DNA from: Enteractinococcus fodinae
GTDB taxonomy: Bacteria > Actinomycetota > Actinomycetes > Actinomycetales > Micrococcaceae
Length of the DNA stretch: 64,000 nucleotides
Assembly: GCF_031458395.1 (NCBI RefSeq)
Contig: NZ_JAVDYJ010000001.1
Coordinates: forward strand, 434,001-498,000
Direction of reading: 5' to 3'
The stretch's first letter is position 1; each line of letters starts with the position of its first letter. Both the position numbers and the translations under genes were made by a program. Shown one piece after another: positions 34,443 to 43,493 of this stretch. The notes beneath the pieces are model-generated. The model ran no database searches. It was not told the DNA's origin and saw only the letters and a program-made list of their open reading frames with translations.

Positions 34443-35831
34443 TTAGCCGTAAACGGATTGCCCGTCGACGGTTTCTTTCGATAATTCTTGGGCCAGATAA
34501 AGCCCTTCGAGTGCCAGCTCGATGGCACCTGCTCGGTGTCCGGGACGGTTACCGGCATCGAGCCGGTCCGCGATTTCGTCGTAGACACCGGACTCGGTCT
34601 CTTCCGGTAGCTCATCTAGAAATGCGGCGGCGGTGACGCGTTCCCCGGTTGTGACGGTGTGGGCGCCGTCGAAGGTGTCGACCAGCGGGGCGAAGTCGAT
34701 GCCGGCGAAATGTGCCCGAGCGGTCTGGGCAATAGCGGTCAGTAGCAGGTGATCCAAGATCGCTTCTTCGCGGCCTTCTTCCCCGGACTCGAACTCGATC
34801 TTGCCCCCCAGCACTTCGACAGCGGTGTGGATGTCGATCAGCCGGGCCACCGCTTCTTCGCTGCAGATGGTGGCACGATGCCGCGCGGCTGCCGCAATGG
34901 TTTCTGCCCCAGCAATTGCGAAGCGCGCCGAAACCCCGGACGCCTGGTTGATCGCGGGGGAGCGACGCAGCGCTCGAGTGAATCGGGCCAGGATTTCTAA
35001 TAGCACATCGGGCACTTCGGCGGTGAGCTGGGCTTCCTGCCGGATGACCGCGATCTCGTCGGCGATTTCTTCGGGATAGTGGGTGCGAATTTCCGCGCCG
35101 AAGCGGTCCTTGAGTGGGGTGATGATGCGCCCGCGGTTGGTGTAATCCTCCGGGTTGGCGCTGGCCACCAGCAGGATGTCCAAGGGTAGCCGCAATACAT
35201 AGCCACGGATCTGAATATCGCGTTCTTCCATCACGTTCAGCAGGGAGACCTGAATACGTTCGGCCAGATCCGGCAGCTCATTGAGTGCCACGATGCCGCG
35301 GTGGGCTCGCGGAACCAGTCCGTAGTGGATGGTCTCGGGGTCACCCAGGCGACGTCCTTCGGCAACCCGCATCGGGTCCACGTCACCGATCAGGTCGGCC
35401 ACCGAGGTATCAGGTGTCGACAATTTCTCCACGTAGCGTTCGTCGCGGTGTAACCAGGCCACGGGCAGTTGATCGCCGTCTTCCTCGGCCCGGCGGATCG
35501 ATTCCGGGGTGATCGGTTCATAGGGGTGCTCATGCAGCTCCGAGTCAGCGATGACAGGTGTCCACTCATCGAGCAGACTGGCCAGGGTGCGCAACAGACG
35601 CGTTTTGCCCTGCCCACGTTCGCCCAATAACACCATGTCGTGCCCGGCGATCAGAGCGCGTTCGAGTTGGGGGAGGACAGTGCGTTCAAAACCGTGGAGT
35701 CCCGGCCAGGGGTTCTGCCCGGCGGCCAGCGCGGCCAACAGGTTGTCGCGGAGCTCTTCGCGCACGGACTTTTGTACGTGCCCGGAAGCCCGAAGTTCGG
35801 CCAGTGTCTGAATCTCAGGGGAAGTAGTCAC
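34443..35831 (-). CDS. AAA+ ATPase, magnesium-chelatase ChlI/MoxR-like
   Basis: A 462-residue AAA+ protein with Walker A GERGQGKT, a Walker B-like GIVALNELPDL strand and the pre-sensor region ILLVASANPEDYTNRGRIITPLKDRF characteristic of ChlI and MoxR proteins. It forms a pair with the VWA protein downstream. No ChlH/BchH-type catalytic chelatase is present, so tetrapyrrole metallation is unlikely. I use the GTG at 35831; a longer open frame reaches 35906 and would overlap the divergent phosphatase start. Such pairs are common in Actinobacteria and poorly characterised. Confidence 0.87.
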   Translation of the reverse strand: MTTSPEIQTLAELRASGHVQKSVREELRDNLLAALAAGQNPWPGLHGFERTVLPQLERALIAGHDMVLLGERGQGKTRLLRTLASLLDEWTPVIADSELHEHPYEPITPESIRRAEEDGDQLPVAWLHRDERYVEKLSTPDTSVADLIGDVDPMRVAEGRRLGDPETIHYGLVPRAHRGIVALNELPDLAERIQVSLLNVMEERDIQIRGYVLRLPLDILLVASANPEDYTNRGRIITPLKDRFGAEIRTHYPEEIADEIAVIRQEAQLTAEVPDVLLEILARFTRALRRSPAINQASGVSARFAIAGAETIAAAARHRATICSEEAVARLIDIHTAVEVLGGKIEFESGEEGREEAILDHLLLTAIAQTARAHFAGIDFAPLVDTFDGAHTVTTGERVTAAAFLDELPEETESGVYDEIADRLDAGNRPGHRAGAIELALEGLYLAQELSKETVDGQSVYG

Positions 35832-35904
35832 ACTGCTTACGCTAGCCCGGACGGCACCACCTGTCGAGGGGTTTGTAATAGCACGGTTGGGTATGCTAGG
35901 CGTC

Positions 35905-36558
35905 ATGGCAGTCAATGAGCAACCGCAGACCACTCTGATCCTGCTGGTGCGACATGGTCAAACCCCCACCACGGGCCAGGTTTTGCCGGGCCGGGCGCCC
36001 GGTCTGCAGCTGAGCGAACACGGCCGGACACAGGCAGCCAAAGTGGCAGAACGTCTGGCGGTTTTACCGGTGACAGCGGTGTACGCTTCCCCGATGGAAC
36101 GCACAGTTGAAACGGCCACACCGACTGCCGACCACTTCGGCCTACCCATCGTTGAAGAATCCGGGCTCATAGAGGGCGACTTTGGGGACTGGACCGGAGC
36201 ACAGCTGGCGGACTTAATGAAACTGCCTGCCTGGCGAAAGGTTCAACGCCGCCCAGATAAGTTCCGATTTCCGCACGGGGAAAGTTTCGCTGAGATCCAA
36301 CGCCGCATGGCGACGACGCTGAGCCGGTTGCGCAACCAGCATCCCGGTGGAACAGTGGTCTGTTTTTCTCATGCGGACCCGATTAGAATTGCCGTCTCAG
36401 ATGCCCTGGGTGCGCCATTGCGACGGTTCCAACGTGTGAGCATCGGGCCCTGCTCGGTCTCCGCACTGGCTTATTCCGTTGCCAAACCTGAGGACGATCC
36501 CCGGGTGCTTATGGTGAACTCCACGCTGGAATCCCTCGCCGACCTGCGAGCGACATAG
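35905..36558 (+). CDS. Histidine phosphatase (phosphoglycerate mutase-like, MSMEG_4193-type)
   Basis: A 217-residue histidine phosphatase: LVRHGQT with the phospho-acceptor His17, ASPMERTVETA, the proton-donor region around EGDFGDW, and VVCFSHADPIR with the second His. The next gene, SCO1664-like, starts 9 nt downstream; this pair is conserved near mycothiol biosynthesis genes in many Actinobacteria, though mshC is not seen here. A TATGCT 7 nt before the ATG suggests a leaderless mRNA. ATG 35893 is an alternative start. Confidence 0.88.
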   Translation: MAVNEQPQTTLILLVRHGQTPTTGQVLPGRAPGLQLSEHGRTQAAKVAERLAVLPVTAVYASPMERTVETATPTADHFGLPIVEESGLIEGDFGDWTGAQLADLMKLPAWRKVQRRPDKFRFPHGESFAEIQRRMATTLSRLRNQHPGGTVVCFSHADPIRIAVSDALGAPLRRFQRVSIGPCSVSALAYSVAKPEDDPRVLMVNSTLESLADLRAT

Positions 36559-36566
36559 GAGCGACC

Positions 36567-37304
36567 ATGACCCATCAGCCGGATGTGCCAGTGCCTCGCC
36601 ACGACGAGCCGTGTGTTGAGGAAGTGCTCCGCTGCGGTCAGATCCAGGTGCTGGGGCGAATCGCGAACAGTAGTAACGCCACCTTTCTCGTGGAGATCAC
36701 TCACGGCGACGTCCAACATATGGCGGTGTACAAACCCGAAGAAGGGGAGCGACCGCTATGGGACTTCGACCCAGGGTTATACCGTCGAGAAGTCGCGGCC
36801 TATCTGGTCAGTGAAACGTTAAGGTGGCACATTGTCCCGACCACCATCATCCGCGAGGATGGCCCGCTGGGGATCGGGTCAGTCCAGGTGTTTATCGATC
36901 ATGACCCCGCAGAGCATTTCTTCACGCTCTTTGGCCAACGCCCTGAAACCCATCCGCAATTGCGTCGCCTAGCCTTGTTTGACCTGGTCGTGAACAACGC
37001 AGACCGCAAATCCGGGCACGTCCTATACGACCCCGACCAACGCCTGTGGGGCATCGACCACGGCCTGTGCTTTGCTGCCCCGCTGAAACTGCGCACCGTG
37101 ATCTGGGATTTTGCTGGCGAAACGATCGATGACGAACTGCTAGAGGAACTAGCACCGTTAGCCGAAGACGTGCCCGCCGACGTCGCGGCTCAGCTCACAC
37201 ACCAGGAAGTCACCGCGCTGCAAGACCGGGTGGCCCAGTTGCTCATCTCTCGACGATATCCCGACGATCTCACCGGCAGACGTTTCCCGTGGCCCCTGGT
37301 CTAA
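36567..37304 (+). CDS. SCO1664-like protein (PI3/4-kinase-like fold)
   Basis: A 245-residue protein of a conserved actinobacterial family. A phosphatidylinositol-kinase-like core is visible: a lysine in HMAVYKPEEGERPLWDF, a catalytic-type loop DLVVNNADRKSGHVL and an IDHGLCF motif like the kinase DFG/DH element. Enzyme activity is not established. It is co-transcribed with the histidine phosphatase upstream and convergent with the AlkD-like gene 6 nt away. Confidence 0.83.
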   Translation: MTHQPDVPVPRHDEPCVEEVLRCGQIQVLGRIANSSNATFLVEITHGDVQHMAVYKPEEGERPLWDFDPGLYRREVAAYLVSETLRWHIVPTTIIREDGPLGIGSVQVFIDHDPAEHFFTLFGQRPETHPQLRRLALFDLVVNNADRKSGHVLYDPDQRLWGIDHGLCFAAPLKLRTVIWDFAGETIDDELLEELAPLAEDVPADVAAQLTHQEVTALQDRVAQLLISRRYPDDLTGRRFPWPLV

Positions 37305-37310
37305 CCGGCC

Positions 37311-37997
37311 TTAGACCTTCTGCCGCGAGACCATCTCTTCGATCCACGCCGGTGCATACGGGGACGTGCAGTTCGGGGGAGTCGGATAATCCTTGAGCAC
37401 GCCTAAGCGCTCGCCGATCTCGATGGCCCGTTTCCGGTGCTTGGCCGAATGGATACCGATCGTGGCCAGGCATTCATTCATGGCCCATTGAAGGCGTTCT
37501 GGTGCCTGCTGCAGCTGCTCCTCAATTTCCTCCAGCAGCTCTTTCAAGTTGAGATTGTCGACCCCTTGGGCCACCGCGTGACTGGTCAACGCCCATCCGG
37601 CAGCTGCGACATCCTCATCAACATCGTTCATCCACAAGATGCGCCGGTCTTCGGACTCGGGGTTCTTTTTCAAAATGTAGTTGATCAGCCAGTCCTGAAC
37701 CTTTGGTACGCGGGTATCGCGCAACATGACATCGAGCTGCTCGGCCGTATACTTCTTAGGGCTGCTGATCAAAATTGCGACGAGTCTTGCCTGAGGATCC
37801 CCGGTGTCCCAGAGTTCTGCAGCGAAGTCATGTTGAGTTTTCAGTCGCTTGGCGATCGCACGAAGCTTGGACAGATTCACCCCGATATCATTTCCGTGAC
37901 GCTGGTTGACCTCCCGGATTTTAGGGTCTTCGAGGGCATCGAGCTCGGCGAGGACATCTTCGACCGTCAGGTGTTCTGCTGGGGTACGGCTTGCCAT
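37311..37997 (-). CDS. DNA alkylation repair protein, AlkD-like HEAT-repeat family
   Basis: A 228-residue all-helical protein resembling the AlkD/AlkC-like 'DNA alkylation repair' family, built from HEAT-like repeats. The C-terminal segments LQWAMNECLATIGIHSAKHRKRAIEIGERLGV and NCTSPYAPAWIEEMVSR are typical of its members. AlkD proper removes 3-methyladenine and 7-methylguanine; activity of this subfamily is not certain. The ATG at 37997 follows AGGAGG; an upstream opening of the frame by 70 codons is not supported. Confidence 0.82.
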   Translation of the reverse strand: MASRTPAEHLTVEDVLAELDALEDPKIREVNQRHGNDIGVNLSKLRAIAKRLKTQHDFAAELWDTGDPQARLVAILISSPKKYTAEQLDVMLRDTRVPKVQDWLINYILKKNPESEDRRILWMNDVDEDVAAAGWALTSHAVAQGVDNLNLKELLEEIEEQLQQAPERLQWAMNECLATIGIHSAKHRKRAIEIGERLGVLKDYPTPPNCTSPYAPAWIEEMVSRQKV

Positions 37998-38094
37998 TAT
38001 TCCTCCTGGGGAAGTCTCGTAAAGAAGCCTAACGCTTACCAGCCGAGCCTCACGGATATTAATTATGGCGGGTTTAGCGGAGCAGACCGCAGTC

Positions 38095-38817
38095 TTAGTC
38101 CCCGTGCGCGGCGACCACACGGGAACTTGGTGTGTATGGGCGATACTGCTGAACGAAGAATCCCCGCCACCGATCGATGCGGTGTGGTCGGACGAGTTGG
38201 TAGGCAAACCCTTCGGGGTCGTGATCCTCGGCTCTGCGAAGGATCACTTCGTATGGCTTCTTGGAGGCGGGGCGGAACGGTTCGTTTGGGTCGTAGACCA
38301 GAAATTCGGGCCGGCCTGCATCGTTGGTACGGTAGCCATAGCCCACCACTTGATGGTTGACGCCCTGCGCGGTCAAGCCTCTTCTAGTGGCCTGGATCAG
38401 GCCCAAGATGACTGGCTCTCCGCGATCCAGAGACTCCAGGGCTTTGCGTTCCTCAGCGAGACTTTGCTGCAGAATCCGCTCGGCGGTCAGGCCGCTCCAA
38501 TGGAGAAAACGCACACCGTTGTGTATCCCGTGTCGGCTGGTCAACATGCTGTGCAGTTGTCGTTTGAAAATGTAGTCACCCACTGGATCTCCGTCCGGCG
38601 GTACATCTGCCGACGAGAAATCGTCGGGTTCTACAAAAGGCACGGGTATACCGAGGTGGAAAAAGTCCAAGGAAGCAAACGCCATTCCTCCGCATCTGCC
38701 GGAAGTTTTGATCTCATATGTGCGCCCAATCAGCGGCGGAATGCGACCCGTCCAGACCTGATTGACAAAGGAATTGGGGAACCGAAAGGCATAGCGTTCT
38801 GGAACATAAGTTGTCAC
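38095..38817 (-). CDS. Putative papain-like cysteine peptidase, unknown role
   Basis: The 240-residue protein has no signal peptide or membrane segment. Three features are in papain-like order: Cys42 in GRCGGMAFASLDFF, His155 in GVNHQVVGYG and Asp176 in FLVYDPNEP. This suggests a C39/C1-type fold. Whether it cleaves, ligates or only binds is not known. The GTG at 38817 has AGGAGG 8 nt upstream. It precedes the AlkD-like gene on the same strand with about 100 nt between. Confidence 0.6.
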   Translation of the reverse strand: MTTYVPERYAFRFPNSFVNQVWTGRIPPLIGRTYEIKTSGRCGGMAFASLDFFHLGIPVPFVEPDDFSSADVPPDGDPVGDYIFKRQLHSMLTSRHGIHNGVRFLHWSGLTAERILQQSLAEERKALESLDRGEPVILGLIQATRRGLTAQGVNHQVVGYGYRTNDAGRPEFLVYDPNEPFRPASKKPYEVILRRAEDHDPEGFAYQLVRPHRIDRWRGFFVQQYRPYTPSSRVVAAHGD

Positions 38818-39003
38818 TGCCCTGTCCTCCTGCTGTCAATTGACTACAGCGTAGCGCACTCCGACAGACCGGCTGTGGGGCTTGACAGTCAGACACCATA
38901 CGGGGTGGGATGAGACGGTGACCGCCATCACTTCTGAGCGGGATCTTACGTCCTCGACGCGGGACGGCAGATGCGGCACCACCGACAAGTTAAAGGAGCC
39001 CCC

Positions 39004-40062
39004 ATGGACACGACGACAGGCGTTCCGCCCGAGCTGCACGCGCACCTGCCTCAGGGGGTGTCCGTACATGAGCATGCCACCGATCGGCACACCTCGGCCT
39101 ATCTGGCTGCCGGGGACCCTGATGACCCCGTAGTGCTCCTATGCCACGGGTGGCCTGAGCTAGGTCGCAGCTGGGTCCGTGTCATGGAACCTCTGGCGGC
39201 GGCCGGATTTCGTGTCGTTGCACCCGATATGCGCGGCTATGGAGCGTCACGGGTGCACTCCTCGCCGGATGATTACGCCATTGCCGAGGCGGTGTTGGAC
39301 ATGTGCGAACTGCTTGACCACCTCGGCGTCGATGCGGAGTCACCGGCTTTTGCGGTCGGGCACGACTACGGCGCACCGGTGGTGTGGAACCTCGCGACGC
39401 ATCATCCCGAGCTGCTCGCCGGGGTCGCCGGGGTTTGCGTGCCGCATCTACCGCCGGGTACTACGCTGGTCGACCATATCGACCGCGATCTCTACCCGGC
39501 CGAGCAGTACCCATTGGGTCAATGGGACTATCTCGTGGCGCATGTGAGGATGCCCGAAGTCCTCGCCGCGGAGTTCGACGGCGACGTACGGGGGATGATC
39601 GCGAGCATCATGCGCGCAGGCAACCCGCGGGCGATGGAGCGGCCGGTGCCGAACGCTACGGTGCAAGAGCGCGGGGGATGGTTCCCCAATGGGCACCCGT
39701 ACCACGAGCCGGACCCGCGAGTGCTTGACGACATCGAATTCGAGGCACTCGTCGCGTCCCTGTCGCATACCGGGTTCACCGCCGCAAACTCTTGGTATCA
39801 GAACAACAGAGCTAATGCGGCGTACGCCGAAAATGCTGTAACCGGCGGACGGATCACCGTACCCGCTCTCTTTGTGCACGCCCGCTATGACGCAACGTGT
39901 GCCACGCTAACCACCACGGCGGCAGACCCGATGCGCTCGGCGTGTGAAGAGCTACACGAAGAGATCGTCGAAGCCGGTCACTGGGTGGCCCAGGAGCAAC
40001 CAGCGGCCCTCACTGAGGCGCTCCTTCGGTGGCTGCGGCCGCTCCGTCCAGTGTCAGCCTGA
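39004..40062 (+). CDS. Alpha/beta hydrolase, epoxide hydrolase-like
   Basis: A 352-residue alpha/beta hydrolase of the soluble epoxide hydrolase type. The oxyanion motif HGWP lies at 48-51, the nucleophile Asp121 in VGHDYGAPVVW, and the catalytic His in EAGHWVAQEQP near the end; a cap domain lies between. Asp as nucleophile and HGWP favour epoxide hydrolase over haloalkane dehalogenase. The ATG at 39004 has AAGGAG 6 nt upstream. It is convergent with hpaD. Confidence 0.88.
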   Translation: MDTTTGVPPELHAHLPQGVSVHEHATDRHTSAYLAAGDPDDPVVLLCHGWPELGRSWVRVMEPLAAAGFRVVAPDMRGYGASRVHSSPDDYAIAEAVLDMCELLDHLGVDAESPAFAVGHDYGAPVVWNLATHHPELLAGVAGVCVPHLPPGTTLVDHIDRDLYPAEQYPLGQWDYLVAHVRMPEVLAAEFDGDVRGMIASIMRAGNPRAMERPVPNATVQERGGWFPNGHPYHEPDPRVLDDIEFEALVASLSHTGFTAANSWYQNNRANAAYAENAVTGGRITVPALFVHARYDATCATLTTTAADPMRSACEELHEEIVEAGHWVAQEQPAALTEALLRWLRPLRPVSA

Positions 40063-40102
40063 AGGTTGTCGCTGGCCATGGCGCACAGAGTGAGTTAGCG
40101 CC

Positions 40103-41269
40103 TTAGAGTTGGTTGCCGAGCTTGAATTCACCCTTCTTCCAGTCGGGCATGTCTTTGTCGTCGTCGGCTCGAGTGTAGGAGAAACCATCTGCACCGATGG
40201 TGACCTCCATTTCGCTTTCGTCGGTCCGTTCCACGACTTCCTGTGGCTTGCCATCGAGGTCCAGCACCAAGGAAGCTTCGGTATACCAGGATGGCACAAC
40301 CGGGTTGCCCCACCAGTCGCGACGTTGATTATCGTGCACGTCCCAGGAAACCACGGGGTTATCGGGGTCACCGGTCCAGTAATCCTGCGTGTAAATCTCG
40401 ACGCGGTGACCGTCTGGGTCGCGCAGGTACAGATAGAAGGCGTTGGAGACACCGTGGCGACCGGGGCCGCGCTCGATGGCATCCGAGCGACGCAGGGCAC
40501 CTAGCTTGTCACAGATGGCCAGGATGTTGTGCTTTTCGTGGGTGGCAAACGCGACGTGGTGCATCCGGGGTCCATTGCCACCGGTCATCGCGGTGTCGTG
40601 GACTGTCGGTTTCCGGCGCATCCACGCGGCATACACGGTGCCGTCGCTGTCGGAAATTTCTTCGGTGATGCGGAAACCCAAGTCCTGCATGTAGCGGGCC
40701 GCGCGTGGCACATCCGGGGTGACCTGGTTAAAGTGATCCAACCGGACCAGTTCGCCAGGGATGTGCAGGTCATAGCGCCAAGCTAAGCGTTCTACATGGT
40801 CAACATCGTAGAAAAATTCGTATGGGAAGCCCAGCGGGTCTTCGACGCGAACCGAGTCGCCGATACCCCGGACGAAACCGTCCTTACGGCGTTCCACCCG
40901 GCAGCCCAGTTCTTTATAGAACGCCTCGGCTTTATCCACATCTTCGGGGGAACGCACCCGATAGGAGAATGCCCCGACGGCTGCGATATCACCTTGTTTC
41001 AGCACCAGGTTGTGATGAATGAACTCTTCGGCCGAGCGCAGGTAGATCTCCTGGTCATCCTCGTGGGTAACGTGGAGACCTAAAACGTCAACATAGAACT
41101 CTCGGGATGCCGCCAGGTCGGTGACCTGGATTTCCATGTAGGCTACGCGCAGCACATCTGGGGCTTCAGCTTCCGGTGTCGGGATCGGGTTGTCCGTGTT
41201 GACGGGCGCGTCCTGGGAGACGTGAAATCCCGAACTGGTGAGGGTGCGCTTATTTTTATCGATGGTCAT
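40103..41269 (-). CDS. hpaD: 3,4-dihydroxyphenylacetate (homoprotocatechuate) 2,3-dioxygenase
   Basis: This extradiol ring-cleavage enzyme opens homoprotocatechuate to 5-carboxymethyl-2-hydroxymuconate semialdehyde. The 388-residue vicinal-oxygen-chelate protein is very like the Arthrobacter Mn enzyme MndD and Brevibacterium HPCD. Metal ligands His179 (RLDHFNQV), His238 (MHHVAF) and Glu291 (HRVEIYT) have the same spacing. It carries about 30 extra N-terminal residues. Whether it uses Mn or Fe cannot be read. The ATG at 41269 has GAAGGAT upstream. It is the last gene of the operon hpaG-rraA, gntR, hpaE, hpaD. Confidence 0.95.
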   Translation of the reverse strand: MTIDKNKRTLTSSGFHVSQDAPVNTDNPIPTPEAEAPDVLRVAYMEIQVTDLAASREFYVDVLGLHVTHEDDQEIYLRSAEEFIHHNLVLKQGDIAAVGAFSYRVRSPEDVDKAEAFYKELGCRVERRKDGFVRGIGDSVRVEDPLGFPYEFFYDVDHVERLAWRYDLHIPGELVRLDHFNQVTPDVPRAARYMQDLGFRITEEISDSDGTVYAAWMRRKPTVHDTAMTGGNGPRMHHVAFATHEKHNILAICDKLGALRRSDAIERGPGRHGVSNAFYLYLRDPDGHRVEIYTQDYWTGDPDNPVVSWDVHDNQRRDWWGNPVVPSWYTEASLVLDLDGKPQEVVERTDESEMEVTIGADGFSYTRADDDKDMPDWKKGEFKLGNQL

Positions 41270-41300
41270 AATTGATCCTTCAGTATGGTTCCGACCACAT

Positions 41301-42800
41301 TTACTGTTTGCCGAAAACTGGGTTGTGCACTTCGCCCAGGTTGATGTGAACGGCCTGCTGCTCGGTGTAGAAGTCGATCGAGCGGTAGCCACCCTCTTGA
41401 CCGAGTCCGGAAGCCTTCACGCCACCGAATGGGGTGCGAAGATCGCGAACGTTGTTGGAGTTCAGCCACACCATGCCGGCTTCCACCTTCTGGGCGAAGT
41501 TGTGGGAACGCTGCAGGTCGTTGGTCCAAATGTAGGCAGCCAGACCGTACGTGGTGTTGTTGGCCAACTCGAGGGCTTCTTCATCGGTGTCGAACGGGGT
41601 GATTGCCACGACCGGCCCGAAGATTTCTTCTTGGAAGATGCGGGTATCTGGTGCCACGTCAGCAAAGACAGTGGGCTGCAGGAAATTTCCGTCCGGGAAT
41701 TGCTCTGGACGGTCCCCACCGGCGACCAGACGGGCTTCGTCTTTCCCGATTTGGACATAGGACCAGACCTTGTCGAAGTGTTCTGGGTGGACCAGGGCCC
41801 CGACTTCGGTCTTTGGATCGTCTGGCATCCCGACTTTGACGTTGGCGGCCTGAGCTGCGTAGCGTTCGACGAATTCATCGTAAATGCTGCGCTGAACCAG
41901 GATGCGCGAACCGGCGGTGCAGCGTTCACCGTTAAGCGAGAACACTCCGAAAATGGTCGCATCGATGGCTTTTTCCAAATCGGCGTCTTCGAAGACCACG
42001 GCGGGAGATTTGCCGCCCAGTTCCATGGACAGACCCTTCAGGTAAGGAGCGGCGTTGGCCATGATGATCTGGCCGGTGCGGGATTCACCGGTGAACGAGA
42101 TCAGCGGAACATCTGGGTGTTTGACCAGCGAATCGCCGGCATAACCTTCTTCGCCGTAACCGTGGACCATGTTGAACACACCGGCAGGCAGGCCGGCTTC
42201 TTCGAAGATGCCGGGCCATAGGCTGGCCGACAGTGGCGTGAACTCAGCTGGCTTCAACACCACGGTGTTTCCGGTGGCCAAGGCTGGGCCAAGTTTCCAC
42301 GACTCCAGCATAAAAGGGGTGTTCCAGGGAGTGATTAGCCCGGCAACACCAATGGGTTTGCGGTTAACGTAGTTAATCTGACGCCCCGGAACCTTGAAAG
42401 CGTGGTCTTCCTGAGCCACGATCAGGTCGGCGAAGAACCGGAAGTTTTCGGCCGCACGGCGTGCCTGGCCCAGGGTCTGGGAAATCGGTAGACCCGAATC
42501 CCAGGTTTCCATTTCAGCCAGTTCCTGCTGACGGGTTTCGACCACATCGGCGATGTTGTGCAGGATGCGGGAGCGTTCGCGTGGCAGCATGTGTGGCCAT
42601 GGGCCGTTGTCGAAGGCATCTTTGGCGGCCGCTACGGCAGCGTCAATGTCGGCGACTTTCCCCGACGATGCCTGGATGTAGGTCTCGTTGGTGACCGGGT
42701 TGATCACGTCAAAGGTATCCTCATCGACGGAGTCGACGAATTCACCGTTGATGTAGTGACGGATTTGATCTGGCATATTGTCTGGTTTGCCGTTACTCAT
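41301..42800 (-). CDS. hpaE: 5-carboxymethyl-2-hydroxymuconate semialdehyde dehydrogenase
   Basis: HpaE oxidises the ring-cleavage semialdehyde with NAD. The 499-residue aldehyde dehydrogenase has Asn160 (ITPWNTPF), Glu260 (MELGGKSP) and catalytic Cys294 (NGERCTAGSR). The ATG at 42800 has AAAGGA 5 nt upstream. It lies between the GntR gene and hpaD in one operon. The HpaE call rests on that context as well as sequence. Confidence 0.93.
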   Translation of the reverse strand: MSNGKPDNMPDQIRHYINGEFVDSVDEDTFDVINPVTNETYIQASSGKVADIDAAVAAAKDAFDNGPWPHMLPRERSRILHNIADVVETRQQELAEMETWDSGLPISQTLGQARRAAENFRFFADLIVAQEDHAFKVPGRQINYVNRKPIGVAGLITPWNTPFMLESWKLGPALATGNTVVLKPAEFTPLSASLWPGIFEEAGLPAGVFNMVHGYGEEGYAGDSLVKHPDVPLISFTGESRTGQIIMANAAPYLKGLSMELGGKSPAVVFEDADLEKAIDATIFGVFSLNGERCTAGSRILVQRSIYDEFVERYAAQAANVKVGMPDDPKTEVGALVHPEHFDKVWSYVQIGKDEARLVAGGDRPEQFPDGNFLQPTVFADVAPDTRIFQEEIFGPVVAITPFDTDEEALELANNTTYGLAAYIWTNDLQRSHNFAQKVEAGMVWLNSNNVRDLRTPFGGVKASGLGQEGGYRSIDFYTEQQAVHINLGEVHNPVFGKQ

Positions 42801-42818
42801 GTCGTCCTTTCAATATTC

Positions 42819-43493
42819 TTAGAAATCTTGTGCAGTGGCCTGTGCGTGGTGATCCAGGTAGGCATTCAAGGCATTGAGCCGGTGGTTTCGAGCCGCTGAT
42901 TCAATGACGGAAAACGCTGCCCCGCCGGCAATCAAATCCAGCAGTTCATCGTGTTCGGCGACCGAGTTCGGAGCCCGGGACGGGATGATCGAAAACGTTG
43001 ATGACCGAAGAGCCGCCAGTCGGTTCCATCCGCGATTCACCAGGTCCAAAATGTGCGGATTTGGGTGATGTTCAAATAGGGCTAAATGAAATCTCTCGTT
43101 CAGTGCGGTGAACGTCTCGGGCACGAAACCCTCGCCTAACATATCTCGCATCTGATCATTGATCCCGCGGGCCCTGGTGAGCGTCTGGGCTGTAACCAAC
43201 GGTGCACACAGCGCCGTGGAATACCCTTCCACCAGGGCCAGGGTTTCCATCGTGTACTGGTATTCCACGGGGTCGATACCGGTGACGGTGGCGCCCACAT
43301 TGCGTTCAAATTGGACTAAGTCATCGGTCTGGAGCCGCCGAATGGCCTCCCGTACGGGAACCACCGACATGCCCAACTCTTGTGCAATGGTCGAGAGCAC
43401 GAGCCGGTCACCGGCCTTGTAGCGACCCGAGGTAATCCCATCCAGGACGTGCTGGTGCGCCTGATCAGCTTTGGAAAGACCATTGACAGACAT
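42819..43493 (-). CDS. GntR-family (FCD) regulator of the hpa genes
   Basis: A 224-residue GntR protein. The N-terminal winged helix (about 10-75) includes VPVREAIRRLQTDDLVQFERNVGA, followed by an all-helical FCD ligand domain whose histidines (NERFHLALFEHHPNPH and a later HRLNALNAYLDHH) probably hold a metal. It directly follows the HpaG-RraA gene inside the hpa operon. It is the obvious candidate to bind the palindrome TCGTATACGA found before both hpa operons, released by an aromatic or ring-cleavage acid (inference). Confidence 0.9.
   Translation of the reverse strand: MSVNGLSKADQAHQHVLDGITSGRYKAGDRLVLSTIAQELGMSVVPVREAIRRLQTDDLVQFERNVGATVTGIDPVEYQYTMETLALVEGYSTALCAPLVTAQTLTRARGINDQMRDMLGEGFVPETFTALNERFHLALFEHHPNPHILDLVNRGWNRLAALRSSTFSIIPSRAPNSVAEHDELLDLIAGGAAFSVIESAARNHRLNALNAYLDHHAQATAQDF

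Noticed and set aside
35832-35933. Longer N-terminus for the AAA+ ATPase
   Set aside because: It would overlap the divergent phosphatase start and adds a Ser/Pro-rich stretch with no family similarity.
37740-37750. GTATAC inside the AlkD-like gene as a third hpa operator
   Set aside because: Only the central hexamer is shared, the flanks do not match TCGTATACGA, and it lies inside a coding region.
41238-42221. Long plus-strand open frame of 327 codons opposite hpaE
   Set aside because: It is antisense to the well-matched hpaE and the hpaD start, and its translation resembles no protein family; it follows from codon bias on the other strand.
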